A DNA stretch of 53,704 nt, from contig JAIXVE010000029.1 in NCBI GenBank assembly GCA_027483175.1, positions 1 to 53,704 of the forward strand, written 5' to 3'. This document shows, in pieces, positions 10,748-20,058 of the stretch (positions are counted from its first letter, which is position 1; each line of letters opens with the position of its first letter). The position numbers and the translations under genes were made by a program. The stretch is from Verrucomicrobiaceae bacterium (GTDB lineage Bacteria; Verrucomicrobiota; Verrucomicrobiia; Verrucomicrobiales; V1-33). The notes under the pieces are model-generated. The model searched no databases, had not been told where the DNA came from, and saw only the letters and a program-made list of their open reading frames with translations.

Positions 10748-12049
10748 GTGAAAACACCCATCCTCCTCACCGCCCTCGCCCTGCTCACCGTCAGCAGCTC
10801 TACCGTCCAAGCCCAGGGCCCTCTGGCCAATCCCGGGCCCCCGGGGCCGACGCAGAAGTCGCTCCAGCAAATCTGGGATAAGATCGACGCTCAGCAAGTC
10901 CAACTCGCCCAATTGAAAGCTCAGAATCAGGCACTCAGTGCGATGCTGGCGACTTCCAGTTCGATCAATTTGGCGTGGAATCTGCGAACTCTGGATACAA
11001 ATTCCGCTAGCTACTCTTCCTTGGCTTTTGGCCCGGATGGACTTCCGGCGATTGCCTACGCAGGCTCTGCCTCAGGACGAGGCGCACTGAATTTCGCCCG
11101 TTTTACCGGAAGCTCATGGATCATTTCCACGATAGATACCGCCGGGGTTCCCCCGGATGAATGTGGAAATGGCGTATCTTTGGCTTTTGATCATGATGGG
11201 AAGCCGGCGATTTGCTACAATAAACTTTCAAATGTGCTCTTCGGAGGGATCTATCGCGGCACCATGAGCCTGAAATTGGCGAGATTCGATGGAAGTGCTT
11301 GGGTTCTAGCAACCGTTGCTACGTTCAACAGTGGAAATGAACTAACTGATGGCCCGGCGGCTTTAGGCTTTGGTCCCGACGGTGAGCCGGCCATTGCATT
11401 CATGCTGCCTGGCGCTGGAATTCGCTATGCCAAACTCAATGGCGGCTCCTGGGATATCTCAGTGGTCGACTCTTCGGGCGCAGGAGCTTGTTTGGCATTT
11501 AGTCCGCAAGGGTCTCCGACCATTGCCTACTGTGGAGCCGGCGGGGCGATGCTTGCCAGCCTGAATGGATCGGAATGGGTGATTTCCACGGTAGATGCAA
11601 GCTGCCGAAGTGCACCATCGCTGGCATTTGGGACAGACGGACTTCCTGCTGTTGCGTATATGAAAGGTGGACTCCCGGGGGAAGACGGACTCACCCTCGC
11701 CCGCCGCTTCGGTGGAGAGTGGGCAAAATCATTAGTGGATACCACGACGGTGAGCGGGTCAGCCATTGGCCGCCCCTCATTAGCCTTCGGTGCGGACGGC
11801 CAACCGATCGTGGCTTATGCAAGAACTGCTGGCCTGGGCCGCGGAACATTGAATTTTGCCCGCTTCGATGGGACGGCGTGGAAGCTGACATCAATGGCTG
11901 GAGGCGGGAGCGATATCGGAGCGGCCATCTTTTCCTTGGCAGTTGGTCCGGACGGTCAACCCATGTGTTCCTATTGGGAGCCTCCCTCCACACCGTCGCC
12001 ATCTCAACTCAGACTGGCTTGGAAAGGTGCTTTCTGGCCCGTCAGATAG
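10748..12049 (+). CDS. Secreted seven-repeat beta-propeller protein, copy 1
   Basis: 433 residues from the GTG at 10748. That start is preferred over an in-frame ATG at 10616 because it gives a signal peptide (MKTPILLTALALL...VQAQ) and aligns exactly with the paralogue at 12457, whose upstream sequence is similar but not open. After the signal comes a short Pro/Gly stretch (GPLANPGPPGPTQKSL) and a coiled-coil-like heptad region (QQIWDKIDAQQVQLAQL), then seven repeats of the type SLAFGPDGLPAIAYA...L.FARF, consistent with one seven-bladed propeller, ending AWKGAFWPVR. It does not match a named family that I recognise. It lies 135 bp after the giant gene and 15 bp before a relic of a large secreted-protein gene (12065). 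Role inferred as extracellular binding or structural protein. Confidence 0.82.
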   Translation: MKTPILLTALALLTVSSSTVQAQGPLANPGPPGPTQKSLQQIWDKIDAQQVQLAQLKAQNQALSAMLATSSSINLAWNLRTLDTNSASYSSLAFGPDGLPAIAYAGSASGRGALNFARFTGSSWIISTIDTAGVPPDECGNGVSLAFDHDGKPAICYNKLSNVLFGGIYRGTMSLKLARFDGSAWVLATVATFNSGNELTDGPAALGFGPDGEPAIAFMLPGAGIRYAKLNGGSWDISVVDSSGAGACLAFSPQGSPTIAYCGAGGAMLASLNGSEWVISTVDASCRSAPSLAFGTDGLPAVAYMKGGLPGEDGLTLARRFGGEWAKSLVDTTTVSGSAIGRPSLAFGADGQPIVAYARTAGLGRGTLNFARFDGTAWKLTSMAGGGSDIGAAIFSLAVGPDGQPMCSYWEPPSTPSPSQLRLAWKGAFWPVR

Positions 12050-12064
12050 CTTGGCCTCCCCACC

Positions 12065-12305
12065 ATGAAAGGTTTCGCACCTGTTTCTGCCACTCCCGCT
12101 CTACAATGGGCATCGATCGCTCAATCCACCATCGCCCCACGCGATTCCTCCACCCTCGCCGCCAACGCTGCCTGAATTTATTCCGACTGGGAACCACCAC
12201 TGAGGCCCCGCGGCGCGCATTGAAGCGGCCAAAAGCTCGGAACCGCACAACGACAGCGTCAGCAATCTGGTGGCATTCGCCTTCAGCCTGCACCCATTCA
12301 AATGA
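12065..12305 (+). pseudogene. Relic of a large secreted-protein gene related to 13759-18645
   Basis: From the ATG at 12065 the first 36 codons (MKGFAPVSATPALQW..., stop TGA at 12173) align with the signal peptide and first residues of the protein at 13759 (MKAFTPVFAILALPW), including the following AQSTI.PRDS stretch. The 15-bp spacer between the propeller stop codon and this ATG is nearly identical to that at 13744-13758. At 12249-12302 a second open stretch, NDSVSNLVAFAFSLHPFK, matches that protein's C-terminal module (GDGVSNLMKYAFNLSPL) and ends in TGA. Only the two ends of a roughly 4.9-kb gene remain, joined by about 75 bp. The 407-bp gap 12050-12456 is thus a collapsed copy plus the upstream region of the next gene. 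Confidence 0.8.
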
Positions 12306-12456
12306 CACTCACGAAAAACAGGCCGTCAGCGGCTCCCACGGAACTAAAGGGCCGTAACGGCCTCTTCCGCTATCTGGCCCCCCCATCCTGTCTAGCTCCT
12401 AGAGTACCTTCCAGACCCGGCTCCAGCCCAGCTGCAGCACACCAAACACCCGCCCA

Positions 12457-13743
12457 GTGAAAACACCCTTCCTCCTCACCGCCCTCGCCCTGCTCACCTT
12501 CAGCATCCCCACCGCCCAGGCGCAGGGCCCTCTGGCCAATCCCGGGCCTCCGGGCCCGACGCAGAAGTCTCTGCAGCAGATCTGGGATAAGATCGGCAGC
12601 TTGGAGACTCAGGTCGGCCAATTGAGAGCCCAGAATCAAGCCCTCAGTGCGATGCTGGCGACCACCGGTTCGATCAAATTGGCGTGGAATCTACAACCTG
12701 TTGATACCGGTTCGGGTCGTGTCGACGATTTTGCCTTTGCCTTTGGTCCGGATGGATTTCCCGCGATCGCCTTCACTGTAGATTCTCGCACCCTGAAATT
12801 GGCGCGCTATAATGGTAATGCATGGGGGATTGCTACCGTGGAGGCTGCCGGGGATCACCCTGCGGATACGTGTGGCAGAGGACTATCATTATCATTCGAT
12901 CACCATGGCAATCCAGCTATCAGCTATAACAAGGCGACCCTCATTGACAGCTCATTCAACGTGGAATTGAGGCTCGCCCGATACGCCGCAAGCGGGTGGG
13001 ATCATTCCACTATAGCCAGCGCGCCCAGCGCGACAGGCCTTGGATTTTTCACTAGCGGGCACCGATGCCTGAAATTCGGTCCTGATGGCGAGCCTGCGAT
13101 TGTGCATCGACCGGGAGTATCCGGAGTCGGGGTTTGCCTTGCAAGAAAAATGGGTGGGACATGGAGTTCAAACCCTGTCGATCCTTCGGGCAAAGGCGAC
13201 GAGGCGGATTTGGCGTTTAGCCCGGGTGGTATTTCTACAATTGCTTACGACGAAGATTCAAGCACGAAGTTTGCCAAGCTAAACGGAGCACTATGGGAGA
13301 TCTCCATTTTGCCAAGAAACGGCAGATGGCCATCGTTGGCCTATGGGCCAGATGGATCGCCATCAATTGCCTATAACGGCTCGTTTCCTGGCACTATAAG
13401 GCCAGAGCGCACCATTTTTGCTCGCCTCACCAACGGTGCATGGGAGGAGTCTGAGGTCGAGAACCTGGGTGCGCGGGGAGGCCCCTCATTATCATTCGGA
13501 CCTGATGGATATCCGGCAGTAGCGTATCACGTTACCACCAGTCCTGCGACTGGAGCATTGAAATTCGCGCATTTCGACGGTAGGGACTGGCAGCTTGAAG
13601 TGGCTGCGGATATTGAATACCGCCCCGGTGGGGTTTGTTTGCTAGCCTTCGGTTCAGACGGCCTGCCTACATGCGCCTATACAGATTCTCTTCGGAACGC
13701 GCCTGCCCTCGCTTGGAAGGGGACCTTTCGGCCCGTCAGATAA
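12457..13743 (+). CDS. Secreted seven-repeat beta-propeller protein, copy 2
   Basis: 428 residues, GTG start. Paralogue of the 10748 gene: near-identical signal peptide and Pro/Gly plus coiled-coil segment (GPLANPGPPGPTQKSLQQIW) at DNA and protein level, then a clearly diverged body with seven repeats of the type FAFGPDGFPAIAF...LKLARY and the shared ending AWKGTFRPVR. The conserved N-terminal anchor with a variable propeller suggests the N-terminus has a shared export or assembly role while the propeller binds different partners (inference). It is followed after 15 bp by the large protein at 13759, with which it probably forms one transcription unit. Confidence 0.82.
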   Translation: MKTPFLLTALALLTFSIPTAQAQGPLANPGPPGPTQKSLQQIWDKIGSLETQVGQLRAQNQALSAMLATTGSIKLAWNLQPVDTGSGRVDDFAFAFGPDGFPAIAFTVDSRTLKLARYNGNAWGIATVEAAGDHPADTCGRGLSLSFDHHGNPAISYNKATLIDSSFNVELRLARYAASGWDHSTIASAPSATGLGFFTSGHRCLKFGPDGEPAIVHRPGVSGVGVCLARKMGGTWSSNPVDPSGKGDEADLAFSPGGISTIAYDEDSSTKFAKLNGALWEISILPRNGRWPSLAYGPDGSPSIAYNGSFPGTIRPERTIFARLTNGAWEESEVENLGARGGPSLSFGPDGYPAVAYHVTTSPATGALKFAHFDGRDWQLEVAADIEYRPGGVCLLAFGSDGLPTCAYTDSLRNAPALAWKGTFRPVR

Positions 13744-13758
13744 CTTAGCTTCCCCACC

Positions 13759-16700
13759 ATGAAAGCTTTCACACCTGTTTTTGCCATTCTCGCTCTACCA
13801 TGGGCTTTGGGTGCCCAATCCACCATCACCCCACGCGATTCCTTCGCTCATGCAGCCAACACCGGCTGGCTCAATTTCCGGCCCTCTGCTGAACACGGCG
13901 TAGTTGTGGGCGAAACCTTCCTTTCAGGAAAGGTCCACGCACCGAACCTCGGCTGGATCAGCTTCGGCGATGGCTCGCCTGCCAATGGGGTCGCCTACAG
14001 CAACACGGTCACCGAGGACTGCGGCGTGAACATCGATGCCGCAGGAAATCTCTCAGGTTATGCCTACGGAGCCAACGTGGGCTGGATTCATTTCGACTGG
14101 GCAGCTCCCACAGATGCCCGGCGGGCAAGGATTGCACGGGCCACGGGAAACTTCAGCGGCTATGCCTATGGGGCGAACATCGGCTGGCTGAGCCTTTGCA
14201 CCGGCTATCTGGCCACGGCTCCGGAAGCGGATTCGTTGGCCACGTTTGATGTGGAAGTGGATGGCTCCCGCGCCGGACAGAGCACCAGCATCAATTCCTC
14301 CCCCGGCGGGCCTTCGCAGGGCTTCACGTTGTCAGACGGGAATCTCTATTTCCTCGCCATGGATGCCACCTTAGGCCCGGTGATCCGCCGAGTGACGGAG
14401 TCCGGCAGCGAGGTGGTGGTGGACCTCAATCCACCGGGTGGGGCGGATCCAAATCTGGGAAACCTCACCAACGTCAACGGCAAGCTTTATTTCACCGCTG
14501 ACGATGGTGTGCATGGAAATGAACTCTGGCGGCTTGCCCCCAGTGGGCCGGAAATGGTGGCGGATCTGAATCCGGGAGCAGACAGTTCGTCGCCGGGAAA
14601 TCTATTGGTGGTGAATGGCGTGCTCTATTTCACCGCCACAGATGCCGCACATGGAGCGGAGCTGTGGCACATGGCTGCAAGCGATTCCCCGGCAGTGACC
14701 GATGTTGTCGCCGGAGTGGACGGCTCTTTTCCTGGCAATCTCAAGGGCGTGGGGAATCGTTTGTTCTTCACAGCCAGCACCGACGCCACGGGGGAGGAGC
14801 TTTGGTATCTGAATCCCACCTATTCAGCGGTGCTGGTGGAAAATGATGCCGTGGCAGATGGAGGGATCCGCAGTGGTGGAGATGCCATTTTCCCAGGTAA
14901 TCTGTTCGTGATGGGCGGAACACTCTATGCCGTGCTGGGCACCACTCCCTTTGGCGCTGGGGACAAGGAGATCTGGCGGGTGCGCACATCGGCTGCCACG
15001 GTTTCGCTGGCGGAGTTGGTCTTCACCAGCACCGCTCCTCCCGGGCCGTTCTCCTTTGGGCCACCAGTGGAGTTTGCGGCCGTGGGAACGGAACTCTTCT
15101 TCACGGCAAATAATCCCGCCACTGGTGCCGAAATATGGCGCATCGCCGATCCCACTGCGGCTCCGGTGCTGGTGGCGGATGTAAAGGCAGGAGCGGATGG
15201 TTCCTCGCCTCGCGAACTCACGGACGTGAACGGCGTGCTCTATTTCACGGCAGATGATGGCGTCAATGGAGTGGAACTCTGGCGCATAACAGCCACGGGG
15301 GCCGAATTGGTGGAAGACGCCATACCAGGCGGCGGAATCAATCCCGCAGATTCCTCCTATCCCGCTCATCTCACCATGACGGGCGGGAAACTCTATTTTG
15401 CAGCAGATGATGGCTCCCACGGAAATCAGCTCTGGCGCCTGGGCGCAGATGGAAAGGTGGCGAGTCCCGGCGGATCGGTGAGTTTCCTGCAATCGCTCAT
15501 CAGCGTGAACGAGCGCCTCTATTTTATCACCGGCGGACTCAATGGTGACGCGCTCTGGACCTTGAATAGTCAGGACATTCCGGTCCAGGTGGTCACCGAT
15601 GGCTTCGCCCTGAATCCGGCTTACCTTACGGATTACCAGGGGCAGCTCATCTGGTTGACGAACGATGGGGTGCATGGCCAGGGCCTCTGGCGCATCGGCC
15701 ACGCGCTTCCCACAGTGACCGTGCTGGAAGATGCTCCAGCCACCATTTCCGGGTTCCTCGGGAATGCCGGCGGCGGCGCTGGCTTCAGCATCACACCTAG
15801 CTGGCGGGGCGGCGTCCCGGAAACAGAAGTGGCCCCGTTCGGCACGGTGACGTTTCATGCTGCCTCCGGAACATGGACGTGGAGCAAGCCCAGCGTGCTC
15901 CTGACGGAAAATGGCGAGGTGACGATCACGGCCAGTGATGCTTCCGGGAACTGTTCCGTGGGATCGTTTCATCTGGCGGTGGTGCCACGATTGCCGGAAA
16001 TTGTCGTGGAGTATCCGACGAACACAGAATTGGCATCAGGCGTCTCCACCGTGGATTTCGGCACTGCCGGACAAGGGTTCCTGCGCGCGAACGTCTTCAC
16101 GATCCGCAACACGGGCACACGCCAACTCACCATTCCGGAAGTCAACATCACGGGAGAATTTGCGCTCAGCGCCAGTCCGCCCAGTCTCGCCAGCCCGTGG
16201 ATTGTCCCGCCGGGTGGCAGCCGCCTCATCACCGTAACCATGACTCCAAATCGCGATGGCACCAAGCTGGGAAGCATGGCGCTGGTGAATGATGATGCGG
16301 ACGAGGCTCCATTTGTCATTGCCTTAACAGGCGTGATCGAAGCTCCGAACCTCTCTTTATTCGGAGCCACGGGAGTGCCGGAAATTTTCGATGGGCAAAC
16401 CGAACCGGTGGCCTTTGGCCGGGCGGCCGTGGCCCCCATCGTGAAGCGATTCATGGCAAGGAATACCGGGCATCAGGAATTGCAGATCACCGCCGCCAGC
16501 CTGCCGCCGGGTTTCACGCTGATCACGCCAGCCCTGCCCGCGATATTGCCGGTGGGCGGATCGCAGTTGGTGCAATTCCGCTATTTGCCATCCGGCAGCG
16601 GCACGGTCACTGGCAGTATTGGTCTAACCACGAACGTCCTCGGGAATCCTCAGTTCACCTTCCCTGTGCAAGTGGTGGTCGGGCCACCGGGCAATGATCT

Positions 16701-18645
16701 GAGCTTCGCCCCGGAGATCGTTCCGCTGCCGGGGTCTCCTGATTCTGGCGATGGTGTTGTCATGGGGGATGTGACCGGTGACGGTCACGAGGACATTTTA
16801 ACAATCCAACGTTTCAGCAGTGCTCCCTTCACCCGGTTGATGGTGCTGGAAGGCGATGGAGCAGGCCATTTCGCCTTTGAAGGGCAGCCGATGCCCGTTC
16901 CCGTCAACTCGGAAATCATGCACCTTGCCGACTTCAATCGCGATGGCCGGCAGGACCTCGTGCTGACACCTTATCAGCACAGCGCTCCCGTTTCCATCAT
17001 GCTGCAACAGGTGGAAACCGGCGTTGGCGGTCCAATGGCGAGGTTCGGATTTGCCACTGACTCCAACTTGACGCAGCTTGGTTCATCCAGTCACGTGGCG
17101 GTGGCTGATTATGACCGGGACGGAAATGCGGACATCATGATCGCGAATGAAACGAGTCATCGCATGGGCTTGGTGCGGGGGGATGGTCGCGGCCGTTTCT
17201 TTGACTTGCAGACGGAAACTCCGATCACCACTGCCAAATATCCAGCCGTGCTGGTGGCGGAGGATTTCAATCTGGATGGTCAGGCTGATTTGGGCATGGT
17301 GTGCCGCATTGGAGGCACGGAAGATTTCCCACCGGCCGCCGATCCTCCCGTTCCCTTCGTTTATCAGAATGGTCAGATCTTCAACTATCAAGGAGACGGT
17401 GCCGGCAATTTCACCGCTGGCGGGGCCAACCCGGTTGGACCATGGGCCACGGCCCTGACGACGGCAGATTTCAACAGCGATGGCTTTCCGGACATGGCAG
17501 CTGGCAGTATGGAGGGGATCATCAGTGTGCGGCTTGGCGATGGCACTGGCTCCTTTACCAGTGCGGCCAACATCGTTCTGCCCGACGCCGCGACCACTTC
17601 AGTAGGAGAACTGAAAACGGGAGATTTCAACGGGGACGGCGTGCCTGACATCCTCAGCCTGAGTTTCCATTATCTGCCGGATGGCAATATCTCTCCACAT
17701 GTGGGAATCCATCTTTGCAATGGGGACGGTACGTTTACCATGGGGGAATGGTTTGCCGCGGAACGCTACGCAAGGCACATCACAGTGGGGGATTTCGACC
17801 AGGATGGGGTCTCGGACTTTGTCCTGGTGGCGGAGCATTTATGGCTCTACCGGAACTTTTCCTGCTACCCTTCCATCATTCGCGTGACACATCGCGATCC
17901 TCTGGTTAATGGGGTTTCCAGCGTCTCCATGGGCTCTACCGCTGTCGACACGAGCGTGTTCACCTACTTCACGATCTACAATGATGGCAAGCATGACCTG
18001 ACTGGCATCACAGCCACGATAGACGGGCAGGCAGATTCCACCTTCCGGGTTTCCATCCAGGCATTTCCCGACAACGTTCCCGGGAAATTCGAGCTGCCCA
18101 ATCCCCAGTTCGCCCAGGTCCGAATCGGTTTCCGCCCCCGCTCAGACGGGCCCAAAACAGCGGTGCTGCATATCGCCAGCAACGACCCTGACAACAACCC
18201 CTTCGACATCATCCTCACTGGAACTGGCACCCAGAGTTTCACCGGCTGGACGGGCGAATACCTGCTGGAAGGGCCAGCGGCCGCTCCCTCCGCCAATCCA
18301 ACAGGAGATGGCGTCAGCAACCTGATGAAGTACGCCTTCAATTTGAGCCCGTTAACTGCTGGCACCCGTGAACTCATTCCCGGCACCGGCCTCTCAGGCC
18401 TGCCGCGCATTTCCACAGCCCTGAGCGGGCCCAGCCCGGTCTTCCGCTACGAATTCCTCCGCCGTCGAGGCGACGGCATAACCTACACGCCGGAGAAATC
18501 CACCACCCTGGGGGCATGGACCGGCTTGAGTTCTGAGCCCGTTGTAACCGTAATTGATGACACGTGGGAACGGGTCGTGCACGAAGAACCAGTTCCACCT
18601 TCCGAGAGCCGCATGTTTGGTCGCGTCAGCGTCTCCATGCCGTGA
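13759..18645 (+). CDS. Large secreted multidomain protein (ELW repeats, choice-of-anchor-like domains, VCBS/FG-GAP propeller)
   Basis: 1628 residues with a signal peptide (MKAFTPVFAILALPWALGAQ). Residues 21-150 hold GWI.FG-type repeats (NLGWISFG, NVGWIHF, NIGWLSL). About 175-648 contain some ten ELW-type repeats (LYFTADDG.HG.ELWR). A cadherin/Ig-like stretch (651-741) precedes two ASPM/SPD-2/Hydin-like (choice-of-anchor D) domains (748-975). Residues 995-1368 have seven VCBS/FG-GAP repeats of the type DFNRDGRQDLVL, with Asp-rich loops typical of calcium binding and consistent with a seven-bladed propeller. Another anchor-D-like domain (1374-1493) and the C-terminal module beginning GDGVSNLMKYAFN (from about 1510) end the protein. 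The 15-bp gap to the preceding propeller gene suggests co-expression. Probably a surface structural or adhesive protein; substrate unknown. Confidence 0.88.
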   Translation: MKAFTPVFAILALPWALGAQSTITPRDSFAHAANTGWLNFRPSAEHGVVVGETFLSGKVHAPNLGWISFGDGSPANGVAYSNTVTEDCGVNIDAAGNLSGYAYGANVGWIHFDWAAPTDARRARIARATGNFSGYAYGANIGWLSLCTGYLATAPEADSLATFDVEVDGSRAGQSTSINSSPGGPSQGFTLSDGNLYFLAMDATLGPVIRRVTESGSEVVVDLNPPGGADPNLGNLTNVNGKLYFTADDGVHGNELWRLAPSGPEMVADLNPGADSSSPGNLLVVNGVLYFTATDAAHGAELWHMAASDSPAVTDVVAGVDGSFPGNLKGVGNRLFFTASTDATGEELWYLNPTYSAVLVENDAVADGGIRSGGDAIFPGNLFVMGGTLYAVLGTTPFGAGDKEIWRVRTSAATVSLAELVFTSTAPPGPFSFGPPVEFAAVGTELFFTANNPATGAEIWRIADPTAAPVLVADVKAGADGSSPRELTDVNGVLYFTADDGVNGVELWRITATGAELVEDAIPGGGINPADSSYPAHLTMTGGKLYFAADDGSHGNQLWRLGADGKVASPGGSVSFLQSLISVNERLYFITGGLNGDALWTLNSQDIPVQVVTDGFALNPAYLTDYQGQLIWLTNDGVHGQGLWRIGHALPTVTVLEDAPATISGFLGNAGGGAGFSITPSWRGGVPETEVAPFGTVTFHAASGTWTWSKPSVLLTENGEVTITASDASGNCSVGSFHLAVVPRLPEIVVEYPTNTELASGVSTVDFGTAGQGFLRANVFTIRNTGTRQLTIPEVNITGEFALSASPPSLASPWIVPPGGSRLITVTMTPNRDGTKLGSMALVNDDADEAPFVIALTGVIEAPNLSLFGATGVPEIFDGQTEPVAFGRAAVAPIVKRFMARNTGHQELQITAASLPPGFTLITPALPAILPVGGSQLVQFRYLPSGSGTVTGSIGLTTNVLGNPQFTFPVQVVVGPPGNDLSFAPEIVPLPGSPDSGDGVVMGDVTGDGHEDILTIQRFSSAPFTRLMVLEGDGAGHFAFEGQPMPVPVNSEIMHLADFNRDGRQDLVLTPYQHSAPVSIMLQQVETGVGGPMARFGFATDSNLTQLGSSSHVAVADYDRDGNADIMIANETSHRMGLVRGDGRGRFFDLQTETPITTAKYPAVLVAEDFNLDGQADLGMVCRIGGTEDFPPAADPPVPFVYQNGQIFNYQGDGAGNFTAGGANPVGPWATALTTADFNSDGFPDMAAGSMEGIISVRLGDGTGSFTSAANIVLPDAATTSVGELKTGDFNGDGVPDILSLSFHYLPDGNISPHVGIHLCNGDGTFTMGEWFAAERYARHITVGDFDQDGVSDFVLVAEHLWLYRNFSCYPSIIRVTHRDPLVNGVSSVSMGSTAVDTSVFTYFTIYNDGKHDLTGITATIDGQADSTFRVSIQAFPDNVPGKFELPNPQFAQVRIGFRPRSDGPKTAVLHIASNDPDNNPFDIILTGTGTQSFTGWTGEYLLEGPAAAPSANPTGDGVSNLMKYAFNLSPLTAGTRELIPGTGLSGLPRISTALSGPSPVFRYEFLRRRGDGITYTPEKSTTLGAWTGLSSEPVVTVIDDTWERVVHEEPVPPSESRMFGRVSVSMP

Positions 18646-18787
18646 GGCGACACGACCAGCCAGTACACCCTTCACTCCAGCTTTGCCGCCGGTGACCCGC
18701 GGCACGATCACAGTGAATTCTCACCCGGCTGCGCCGGGCGACTGGAACGCCGTGCTGCCCATCACCACCACCTCAGCTGTGACCAGC

Positions 18788-19519
18788 TCACCCCCGCAGC
18801 GCCGCAAAAAGCAGGGCCATCTCGTCATCAAGTTCCTCCTCCGATCCAACCGTCTCGCGCACCGCCGTCCGCACGCGCTCGCGAAACCGTTCGCGCAGGC
18901 GCTTCACCGCCACCGCCACGCTGTTCGCTGTCGTCCCAGTGACCTCTGCCACCGCCGCATACGCCGCCGGATCGGGTCGACCCGCCAGAAACGGGCTCAG
19001 CACCCGATACTGCTCCGCCGCCCCGCGCTTCCCATACTCCTCAGCCAATTGCTCCATCGCCTTCTCCATCACCGCCATCGCCCAGTTCCGATCAAATTCC
19101 CGATCCGGCGTCAGCGCCCCCGAAGGCGGCTCCCACGCCGCATCATGACGCGCCAGTTCCTCCAGCGGAATCGGCACCGCCCTCCCTCCCCGCTTCTGCG
19201 CCGTCGCGTGATCCCGCAAATCCGCCAGATAATGATTCATCGCCCCAAGCAGCCACGACCGAAATCTCCCGCGATCCTCCGCCGCCTGACCAAACGGCTC
19301 CCCCGCCAGTAGCCGCACAAAAAAACCCTGCGTCGCATCCAGCGCATCCTCATGCCCCAACCCCCGCATTCTCACATGCCGGTACAACGGCTGCCAGTAC
19401 GTCCGACACAACCACTCCAGCGCTTGCCGCCGGTCCGCAGGGGACTCCCCGCTCGCGCGAATCAAGCTCCAGCGCGTCGTGTGAAAACCACTAGGTGCAT
19501 CTCCCGAAACCTTCGCCAT
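18788..19519 (-). CDS. ECF-type RNA polymerase sigma factor (kinase-associated group)
   Basis: 243 residues. The N-terminus FHTTRWSLI and sigma-2 region (YWQPLYRHVRMRGLGHEDA, then TQGFFVRLL) mark the sigma group that accompanies Ser/Thr kinases in Verrucomicrobiota and Planctomycetota. DRGRFRSWLLGAMNHYLAD follows. The sigma-4 helix-turn-helix is near residues 185-220 (YAAVAEVTGTTANSVAVAVK, RLRERFRERV). A long acidic tail ends the protein. It is convergent with the 13759 gene and on the same strand as the partial kinase at 1-2123, which is the kind of gene normally found immediately downstream. It may direct transcription of the surface-protein genes, but no target promoter was identified. Start ATG at 19517-19519. 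Confidence 0.88.
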   Translation of the reverse strand: MAKVSGDAPSGFHTTRWSLIRASGESPADRRQALEWLCRTYWQPLYRHVRMRGLGHEDALDATQGFFVRLLAGEPFGQAAEDRGRFRSWLLGAMNHYLADLRDHATAQKRGGRAVPIPLEELARHDAAWEPPSGALTPDREFDRNWAMAVMEKAMEQLAEEYGKRGAAEQYRVLSPFLAGRPDPAAYAAVAEVTGTTANSVAVAVKRLRERFRERVRTAVRETVGSEEELDDEMALLFAALRG

Positions 19520-19559
19520 CCCCCCATTCCTGCTCCCTCACCCCCCGCATGTCAATATC

Positions 19560-20055
19560 CCCGTATCCCCCTCCCAACCCGCCCCATCTCAAATCTCAAA
19601 TCTCAAATTTCAAATCTCAAATCCCCCCGCCCGCCGAAGGCTCTGGACTGCTGGGAGAATCACAGCTCTCCCTGCGCACGGAGTGCGCCTACCCGCCCTC
19701 CGAAGCAGCCCGTCCGACCAACCCACCTCCGAACACGTGCGCCGAAGGCCTTGGACTGCGGAAGCCTGCTGCCGCTTTCCCGGAGCCAGCCCGCTGGCCC
19801 GGCTCCGTTCAAGCTCTCCACCTCTCCCAACGCGCCCTATTTACTATTCACTATTTCCAATTCCCCCCCTCCCAACCAGCCCTCCGCAGGCTCTGGACTG
19901 CTGGGTGAATCACAGCTCTCTCTGCGTGCGGAGCACGCCTACCCGCCCCCTCCCAACAAGCCGTCCGAACAAGCCCATCTCAAATCTCAAATCTCAAATC
20001 CCCCCGCCGCGCCCCATCCCGTCCATCCCGTTCATCCAGTCCATTCGCTCTATGT
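19560..20055. repeat. Intergenic repeat cluster (heptamer, nonamer and dispersed ~65-bp elements)
   Basis: This 539-bp space between the sigma gene and the next gene has no convincing coding sequence and is built of repeats. Five heptamers of type CTCAAAT lie at 19588-19622 and three at 19979-19999. A roughly 65-bp element occurs twice in the same orientation (19636-19700 and 19886-19950), with a shared core CTCTGGACTGCTGGG followed by GAATCACAGCTCTC. A CATCCCGTC nonamer track lies at 20014-20046. Related elements recur at 27976-28022 and 28080-28119. The element core CTCCCTGCGCACGGAG (19669-19684) is a 16-bp near-palindrome with one mismatched pair. Confidence 0.75.
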
Positions 20056-20058
20056 CAG

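Noticed and set aside
18646..18787. GC-rich hairpins between the 13759 gene and the sigma gene as a bidirectional terminator
   Set aside because: Stems of about 5 bp without a following T run; not enough to call.
19735..19830. Third copy of the ~65-bp element near 19740
   Set aside because: Only the GAAGGC.TTGGACTGC start matches; the rest is a different GC-rich sequence.
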